A DNA stretch of 64,000 nt from Chloroflexota bacterium (GTDB lineage: Bacteria > Chloroflexota > Limnocylindria > P2-11E), in contig DAIDAP010000027.1 in assembly GCA_027310565.1 (NCBI GenBank), positions 62,001-126,000 on the forward strand. Reading direction: 5' to 3'. The translations under genes were made by a program, and so were the position numbers. The number at the start of each line of letters is the position of its first letter. Within the stretch, counting starts at the first letter, position 1. The notes below the pieces were generated by a model, which worked only from the letters and a program-made list of their open reading frames with translations, ran no database searches and was not told the origin of the DNA. Positions 58,982-64,000 of the stretch are shown piece after piece.

Positions 58982-60093
58982 GCGGGCAGCGAGGCGCGGA
59001 TCTTCGCGTCGGTCGCGATCCGCACCGCGACGGACGCGAGCATCTCCGCCGTGGTCAGCGCGTTCGCGTGCGCGAGGTCGGTCGCGGAGGCCTCGCGCAT
59101 CGCGTGCGAGTGGCCGGGCACGGGCGTGGCGCTGACCGGGAAGCCGATGTAGCCGGCCGGCGCCACCTGCGACACGTTGCCGAAGTCGGTGGACGCGAGA
59201 GTGAGACCCTCGCTCACGTACGGGATCCGGCGGCGCTCGAGCTCCTGCCTCAGCAGCCCGTCGATGCGCCCGTTCGGCTTCACCGGGGCGTACAGGCGCA
59301 TGCTCTCGTCGACCTCGACCGTCGTGCCGGTCTGCATCGCGGCGCCCTCGGCCATGCGGTGGAACGTGCGGTCCATCTCCTCGAGGACGTCCAGCGACGC
59401 CGCGCGCAGACCGAACTCGCACTCGGCGAGGTCGGGGATGACGTTCGACGCGGCGCCGCCCTTCGTGATGATGCCGTGCACGCGCGTGTCCGCCGGTAGG
59501 TGCTGGCGCCACCCGTCCACCGCGAGGAACAGGCGGATCGCGCCGGAGAGCGCGTTGCGCCCCTCGTGCGGCGAGTACGCCGCGTGCGACGCGACGCCGT
59601 GGAACCGGACGACACGTCCGGCGATGCCGAGGCTCGACCGTCCGAACTCCCACTCGTTCCCGCCCGGGTGCGACGAGAGCACAGCGACGGAGTCGCGGAA
59701 CACCCCGGCGTCGATGAGGTCGATCTTCCCGCCGCCGCTCTCCTCCGCGGGCGTGCCGATGAGCTCGACGCCCACCCCCAGGTCCTTCGCGCGCTGCGCC
59801 GCGAGGAGGAACGCGCCGACGTTCGACATCGCGATGAGGTTGTGCCCGCAGGCGTGGCCGATCCCGGGCAGCGCGTCGTACTCGGCGAGCAGCGCGACCG
59901 CCGGGCCCGCCGGCCCGACCCGCGCGCGGAAGGCGGTCTCGAGGCCGCCGAGCCGCCGCTCGACCTCGTGGCCGTGCCGCAGCAGCAGCGTCGCGATGCT
60001 CGCCACCGCCTGCCGCTCCTGGTACGCGAGCTCCGGTGCGCCGTGGATCGCGCGCGACAGCACGATGAGGTCGTCACGAAGGCCGCCGCTCAT
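58978..60093 (-). CDS. M20-family amidohydrolase, second of the operon
   Basis: The protein has 371 residues. LLAEYDALPGIGHACGHNLIA, GTPAEESGGGKIDL, HGVASHAAYSPHEG, STDFGNVSQVAP and VPGHSHAMR. It shares the residue pattern of its neighbour at 60090 throughout (for example KPNGRIDGLLRQELE aligns with TANTVIGDAIADELR), so the two are tandem duplicates. ATG 60093 overlaps the upstream stop. Confidence 0.92.
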   Translation of the reverse strand: MSGGLRDDLIVLSRAIHGAPELAYQERQAVASIATLLLRHGHEVERRLGGLETAFRARVGPAGPAVALLAEYDALPGIGHACGHNLIAMSNVGAFLLAAQRAKDLGVGVELIGTPAEESGGGKIDLIDAGVFRDSVAVLSSHPGGNEWEFGRSSLGIAGRVVRFHGVASHAAYSPHEGRNALSGAIRLFLAVDGWRQHLPADTRVHGIITKGGAASNVIPDLAECEFGLRAASLDVLEEMDRTFHRMAEGAAMQTGTTVEVDESMRLYAPVKPNGRIDGLLRQELERRRIPYVSEGLTLASTDFGNVSQVAPAGYIGFPVSATPVPGHSHAMREASATDLAHANALTTAEMLASVAVRIATDAKIRASLPA

Positions 60094-61214
60094 GCGGCGA
60101 TCCTCCTGCGGAGGTCGGCATCGGTCGCGATCCGCCGCGCCGTCGCCGCGAGCGCCTCGATCGTGATGAGCGCGCTCCGATGGGCGAGCTCGCTGACGCA
60201 GGCCGCGCGCATCTCGTCGGAGTGCCCGGGGATCGCGCGCTCGCTCACCGGAAAGCGGATCCAGTCGGTCGGGATCCGCTGCGACACGTTCCCGAGGTCG
60301 GTCGACGCGGTCACGAGCGTGCCGCGCTCGGGCTCGACGCCGCGCGCGCGCAGCTCGTCGGCGATCGCGTCGCCGATGACCGTGTTCGCGGTGACCGGCA
60401 GGTACCGCCGGAGGTAGTCGCTGATCTCGACGGTCGTGGCCGTCTGGAGCGCGGCGCCCTGCGCGACGTCGGTGAAGGCCGCGACCATGGCGTCGAGGGT
60501 CTCGCGGTCCTTGGCGCGCAGGCCGAAGCGCGCCTCGGCGCGCACCGGGACGACGTTCACGGCGTCGCCGCCGTGATCGATGATCCCGTGCACCCGCGCA
60601 TCCGGCGGGAGCTGCTGCCGCCATCCATCGATCCCGGTGAAGAGCCGGATGAGGCCGTTCAGCGCGTTGCGGCCCTTCTCCGGCGACGATCCGGCGTGCG
60701 CGGCCTGGCCGCGGTAGATGACCCGCTTGCCCACGATGCCGAGACCGGTGCCGCTCACGACCCACGCGCCCTGCGCCGAGGGATGCGTCGACAGGACGTA
60801 TCCGACGTCGTCGAACACGCCGGCGTCGAGCAGGTCGATCTTGCCACCGCCGTCCTCCTCGGCGGGCGTCCCGATGATCTCGACGGCGACCTCGAGGCCG
60901 CTCGGGTCGGCCGTGGCGGCCAGGAACGCGCCGACGTTCGTCATCGCGATGAGGTTGTGCCCGCAGCCGTGACCGAGGCCCGCGAGCGCGTCGTACTCGG
61001 CGAGCAGGGCGATCGACGGCCCCGCGGGCCCGACGCGCGCGCGGAACGCCGTCTCGAGCCCCCCGACGCCGGTCGAGACGTCGTGACCGTGCCCGGTGAG
61101 CAGATCGCGGATGCGGCCGCAAGCGCGACGCTCTTGATACGCGACCTCCGGGTCGGCGTGGATCTCGGAAGACAGCGTGAGGAGTTCCGTGCGCAGCGCG
61201 TCGGGGAGCGTCAC
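60090..61214 (-). CDS. M20-family amidohydrolase, first of the operon
   Basis: The protein has 374 residues. LLAEYDALAGLGHGCGHNLIA, GTPAEEDGGGKIDLLDAGVF, RGQAAHAGSSPEKGRNALNG, STDLGNVSQRIPTDWI, IPGHSDEMR. Zinc-dependent amide hydrolase of the AbgB-like group. GTG 61214 follows CAGTAT by 8 bases; that element overlaps the rho -10 on the other strand. Order: M20, M20, P1 hydrolase, all by 4-base overlaps. Confidence 0.92.
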   Translation of the reverse strand: MTLPDALRTELLTLSSEIHADPEVAYQERRACGRIRDLLTGHGHDVSTGVGGLETAFRARVGPAGPSIALLAEYDALAGLGHGCGHNLIAMTNVGAFLAATADPSGLEVAVEIIGTPAEEDGGGKIDLLDAGVFDDVGYVLSTHPSAQGAWVVSGTGLGIVGKRVIYRGQAAHAGSSPEKGRNALNGLIRLFTGIDGWRQQLPPDARVHGIIDHGGDAVNVVPVRAEARFGLRAKDRETLDAMVAAFTDVAQGAALQTATTVEISDYLRRYLPVTANTVIGDAIADELRARGVEPERGTLVTASTDLGNVSQRIPTDWIRFPVSERAIPGHSDEMRAACVSELAHRSALITIEALAATARRIATDADLRRRIAA

Positions 61215-61221
61215 CAGGCTG

Positions 61222-61341
61222 TATACTGCTCCGTAGCGCTCTTCCCCGTCCCTCCGCCGTGCACGAGCGCACCTTCTGCGCCGCCGGCGTTCCCCGAAGA
61301 CCGTCACGCACCAGCACAACACGCAAGGAGCGACCACCGCG
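61222..61341 (+). promoter_or_regulatory. rho promoter and long leader
   Basis: TATACT (61222-61227) is a near-perfect -10. The leader of about 108 bases is C-rich and G-poor in parts (CTCTTCCCCGTCCCTCCGCC), as expected for a Rho binding site that allows autoregulation. AAGGAG stands 11 bases before the TTG start. The GTATAC core is shared with the divergent M20 promoter. Confidence 0.6.
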
Positions 61342-62715
61342 TTGGACACCACAGAGCCCACACCGCAGACACCCCAGACGAGCACACCGGCGCCGGCCGA
61401 GCCTCCCGCCCGCCGCGAGCCGCCGGCCCAGCCGGCCCGCAAGTACTACACGATCACCGAGCTCTCCGAGGCGAAGCCGAAGGACCTCCTCGCGATCGCG
61501 AAGGAGTTCAACGTCGGAGACCTCGGCGCCTCGCTGAACAAGCAGGACGTCATCACGCGCATCCTGCAGGCGCAGACCGAGGCGCAGGGCAACATCTTCG
61601 CCCAGGGCATCCTCGAGATCGTCGAGGACGGGTTCGGGTTCCTCCGCCGCCGCAGCCTGCTCCCCTCGCCCGACGACGTCTACGTCGGCTCGAGCCAGGT
61701 CCGCCGTCTGGGGCTGCGCACCGGCGACTTCATCACCGGGCAGACGCGTCCGCCGAAGGACAACGAGAAGTACTTCAGCCTGCTGCGCGTCGAGGCGGTC
61801 AACGGGATGGACCCCGAGGTCGCGAAGCGCCGGCCGCACTTCGAAGATCTCACGCCGGTCTTCCCGGACGAGATGTTCGACCTCGAGATCGAGGGAGCGA
61901 ACCTCAGCCAGCGCCTCATCAACCTCGTGAACCCGCTCGGCCTGGGCCAGCGCGCGCTCATCGTGTCGCCGCCGAAGGCCGGGAAGACGACCCTCCTGAA
62001 GGACATCGCCAACGGCATCGCCGGCAACCACCCCGACGTCCACATCATGGTCGTGCTGGTGGGCGAGCGTCCCGAGGAGGTCACCGACATCCGCCGCTCG
62101 ATCAAGGGCGAGGTGTTCTCGTCCACCTTCGACGAGCCGACCGAGAACCACACGCACGTCGCCGAGCTCGCGCTCGAGCGCGCCAAGCGCCTGGTGGAGG
62201 GCGGCCGCGACGTCGTCATCCTCCTCGACTCGATCACGCGCCTCGCCCGGGCATACAACCTCGCCGTCCCGCCGTCGGGCCGCACCCTGTCCGGCGGCAT
62301 GGATCCGGTCGCGCTCTACCCCCCGAAGCGCTTCTTCGGCGCCGCGCGCAACATCGAGGGCGGCGGATCGCTCTCGATCTTCGCCACCTGCCTCGTCGAC
62401 ACCGGCTCCCGCATGGACGACGTCATCTACGAGGAGTTCAAGGGGACCGGCAACTCCGAGATGATCCTCGACCGCAAGCTCCAGGAGCGTCGCACGTTCC
62501 CGGCCATCAACATCCCGGCGTCGGGGACGCGCCGCGAGGAGATGCTGCTCGCGCCCGAGGTCATGCGGCAGGTCATCCTGCTGCGCAAGATGCTCTCGGC
62601 GGTCGGGCAGATCGAGGGCACCGAGCTCCTGCTCCAGCGCCTCGGCAAGACCAAGACGAACCGGGAGTTCCTCTCGTCCATCGCGAAGGCGATGGAGGCC
62701 GACTCCAAGAGCTGA
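61342..62715 (+). CDS. rho: Transcription termination factor Rho
   Basis: The protein has 457 residues. Hexameric RNA helicase. Pro/Thr/Ala-rich N-terminal tail (1-33), Rho_N (YTITELSEAKPKDLLAIAKEF), RNA-binding CSD (GILEIVEDGFGFLRRRSLL, DVYVGSSQVRRLGLRTGD), Walker A SPPKAGKTTLL (K215), Walker B VVILLDSITRLARAYN, and the Q and R loops after it. TTG start at 61342. Unlike actinobacterial Rho there is no long insertion. Monocistronic or followed by the wHTH gene. Confidence 0.96.
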   Translation: MDTTEPTPQTPQTSTPAPAEPPARREPPAQPARKYYTITELSEAKPKDLLAIAKEFNVGDLGASLNKQDVITRILQAQTEAQGNIFAQGILEIVEDGFGFLRRRSLLPSPDDVYVGSSQVRRLGLRTGDFITGQTRPPKDNEKYFSLLRVEAVNGMDPEVAKRRPHFEDLTPVFPDEMFDLEIEGANLSQRLINLVNPLGLGQRALIVSPPKAGKTTLLKDIANGIAGNHPDVHIMVVLVGERPEEVTDIRRSIKGEVFSSTFDEPTENHTHVAELALERAKRLVEGGRDVVILLDSITRLARAYNLAVPPSGRTLSGGMDPVALYPPKRFFGAARNIEGGGSLSIFATCLVDTGSRMDDVIYEEFKGTGNSEMILDRKLQERRTFPAINIPASGTRREEMLLAPEVMRQVILLRKMLSAVGQIEGTELLLQRLGKTKTNREFLSSIAKAMEADSKS

Positions 62716-62765
62716 CGGCAAGCCGCCGCCGTTCGACTCTTCGAGCCCCGCTCGGAGGTCGTCGC

Positions 62766-63179
62766 GTGGTCCGACCCGCCGCCACCGGTCTCGCCACCGC
62801 CTTTTACCGCCTCTACCTGCTCGACGCGCTCGCCGCCGAGCCGGCCCGGCCGACCGCGCTGCTCGCGCGCATCGCGTCGGAGCGGCTCCCGCTCGCGAGC
62901 GGCGGCTTCAGCCGCGCGCTGCACTCGCTGCTGGAGGGCGGCTACCTCGTCGCCTGCGAGGAGGGCAGGGTGGCGCTCACGCCGCTCGGTGCGGCCGAGC
63001 GGATGGCGGAGCGCGAGCGGTGGCGCGCGGTGCTGCCGACGGCGGCGCGCCTGGTCGGGGAGCACGAGGCCGTCGCCCGCGCCGCACCGCGCCTCGCCGA
63101 GCCGCCGCCGGTCCGCCACCGCACCGCGGCGGTCGCGGAGGCCTACCTCGACCGCGTGCTCGTCGCCGCGCTGCGCTAG
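62766..63179 (+). CDS. Winged-helix (PadR-like) domain, N-terminal part of a probably split protein
   Basis: The protein has 137 residues: FYRLYLLDALAAEP, FSRALHSLLEGGYLVACEEGRVALTPLGAAERM, a helix-turn-helix with wing. The following TAG (63177-63179) is in frame with the GGDEF-like frame starting right after it; the junction reads LDRVLVAALR-stop-RLAAARDGGRSFALVL without any gap. The helix before a GGDEF domain usually runs through this point, so the stop may have divided one gene. GTG 62766 is used. Confidence 0.65.
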   Translation: MVRPAATGLATAFYRLYLLDALAAEPARPTALLARIASERLPLASGGFSRALHSLLEGGYLVACEEGRVALTPLGAAERMAERERWRAVLPTAARLVGEHEAVARAAPRLAEPPPVRHRTAAVAEAYLDRVLVAALR

Positions 63180-63221
63180 CGCCTCGCGGCCGCGCGTGAC
63201 GGCGGCCGTTCGTTCGCGCTC

Positions 63222-63608
63222 GTGCTCGGCGTCGCCGACGTGGACGCGTCGGCCGAGCCGACGCGCCGCGCGATCGTGCACCGCACCATCCGGGCGACGC
63301 TCGGCGCCGGCTCGACGATGTTCGGCGGCGACGCGAGCGCGTTCCGGTACGGCGACGCGGGGGTCGCGATCGTCGCGCCGCTCGTCTCCGACGTCGGGCG
63401 CGGCGCACGTCTCGCGGCGCTCCTGCGGGCGCGGCTGGACGAGCTCCTGCGCGGCATGACGACGAGCGTGCGGGCGTTCTCGGGCGCGCGGTGGCAGGTG
63501 CGCGTCGGCGAGGCGACCTGGACCGACGAGATCGCGACGAGCGCCGCGCTGCTGCGCCTGGCGCAGGAGGCGCTCGAGCGGGACGGGCCTTTGGCGTCCG
63601 CGGCCTAG
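63222..63608 (+). CDS. GGDEF-like nucleotide cyclase domain without the active motif
   Basis: The protein has 128 residues from GTG 63222 (the open frame begins at 63180). Pattern of a GGDEF fold: SFALVLGVADVD near the start, GSTMFGGDASAFRYGDAGVAIVAP in place of the usual RYGGDEFAIL, and LLRLAQEALERDG at the end. The GGDEF signature is replaced by RYGDAG, so catalysis is unlikely. It may have formed one protein with the upstream wHTH. Confidence 0.55.
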   Translation: MLGVADVDASAEPTRRAIVHRTIRATLGAGSTMFGGDASAFRYGDAGVAIVAPLVSDVGRGARLAALLRARLDELLRGMTTSVRAFSGARWQVRVGEATWTDEIATSAALLRLAQEALERDGPLASAA

Positions 63609-63622
63609 TGTCACGACACTAG
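63605..63622. terminator. Short inverted repeat holding both convergent stop codons
   Basis: CTAGTGT-CACG-ACACTAG, seven base pairs. The plus-strand TAG (63606-63608) and the minus-strand TAG (63621-63619) are in opposite arms. No U tract, so termination is only a possibility. Confidence 0.35.
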
Positions 63623-64000
63623 ACCACCGCGCTGCTCCAGGAGGCGAGCTCCGCGCCGTCGAACGCGTTGCGACCCTGGTGCTGCGCGGCGCGCCACACC
63701 GGGCACACGAAGGCGAAGCGCTCCTGGCAGGCGCGCTCCGGACGCTCGCGCGCGACGGCGCCCGCGGCGCGCAGCGCGTGATAGACGTGACAGAGCGGGA
63801 GCCCGGCGACGTTGGCGAGGCACCCGTCGAGCGCGGCGACGAGGCGCGCGCCCTCACCCTGGATCGCGTAGCCGCCCGCCTTGTCGAGCGGCTCGCCCGT
63901 CGCCACATACCGCTCGATCTCGCGGAGCGGGGCGGCGCGCATGCGCACCCGCGAGCGGACCGCGAACGCCGATCGCCGCCCCGCCGCGTCCACGACGACG
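63619..64000 (-). CDS. maf: Maf-like nucleotide pyrophosphatase, C-terminal part with a Cys-rich extension (partial)
   Basis: About 127 residues are visible; the N-terminal half lies beyond the window. [24 protein letters not shown] and [13 protein letters not shown] are diagnostic of Maf/YhdE, which hydrolyses dTTP, UTP or modified nucleotides. Maf normally ends shortly after GLPL, but here about 55 residues follow with [27 protein letters not shown] and HQGRNAFDG, three Cys and three His, which could bind a metal. The extension seems to be unusual for the family. Confidence 0.85.
   Translation of the reverse strand, partial: VVVDAAGRRSAFAVRSRVRMRAAPLREIERYVATGEPLDKAGGYAIQGEGARLVAALDGCLANVAGLPLCHVYHALRAAGAVARERPERACQERFAFVCPVWRAAQHQGRNAFDGAELASWSSAVV

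Noticed and set aside
1-64000. CRISPR arrays, insertion sequences, prophage
   Set aside because: No regularly spaced direct repeats, transposase motifs or phage structural genes were seen.

Overview
The window is about 72% G+C, densely packed, and consists mostly of core-metabolism genes. Coenzyme F420 genes (cofD-cofC), an Sdh1-type succinate dehydrogenase, a split b6-type cytochrome bc complex, GTP-dependent PEP carboxykinase, abundant GTG/TTG starts and a protein of repeated DUF5671-like units together suggest a Chloroflexota bacterium, perhaps of the Limnocylindria type. A high-GC actinobacterium is less likely but not excluded. No IS element, prophage or CRISPR array was seen.

Layout. 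1-2455: edge of a PAS protein, tRNA-Gln, then a small accessory patch of toxin-antitoxin-like genes (UPF0175-like antitoxin, PIN-like remnant, divergent HigA/HigB-like pair). 2463-14781: response regulator, aldo-keto reductase/EamA exporter, cofD-cofC, AstE-like deacylase, a methyltransferase-membrane fusion, galactokinase, an HExxH protein, small membrane proteins, a MerR-like regulator, an M20 amidohydrolase and an MFS transporter. 14873-24608: PEP carboxykinase, a six-repeat DUF5671-like protein, a LysR regulator and the operon icd/leuB-like - ridA - mdh - acnA. 24665-28780: DUF881 protein, two TlpA-like thioredoxins, and a BlaI-M56-CcdA-TlpA operon. 28838-39389: AlkZ-related protein, a large GAF/HD-GYP-like/GGDEF sensor, sdhCAB plus a tiny membrane protein, a second LysR, an adenylate/guanylate cyclase and a response regulator. 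39438-45261: seven-gene menaquinol:cytochrome c reductase operon headed by an FAD/iron-sulfur oxidoreductase. 45372-55139: DUF402, a P-loop kinase, sucCD, K+ channel/antiporter, ICMT-like, DUF72, Na/Pi cotransporter and an Ig-like surface protein. 55415-58012: two divergent citrate synthases. 58025-61214: an operon of two M20 amidohydrolases and a P1-family hydrolase. 61342-64000: rho, a wHTH/GGDEF-like pair split by one stop codon, and a partial maf.

Much of the TCA cycle is here (citrate synthase x2, aconitase, isocitrate-type dehydrogenase, SucCD, Sdh, Mdh), with PEP carboxykinase and the downstream bc complex, so the window links carbon oxidation to menaquinone-based respiration. Both LysR genes sit divergently next to TCA operons and carry the same ATAG-N7-CTAT palindrome over their own -10 elements.

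Two expression features recur. About twenty genes have a -10-like hexamer (NANNNT, mostly TANNNT) only 5-9 bases before the start codon, which implies leaderless transcripts. Several genes make sense only with CTG starts, two of them in CTGA stop/start overlaps.
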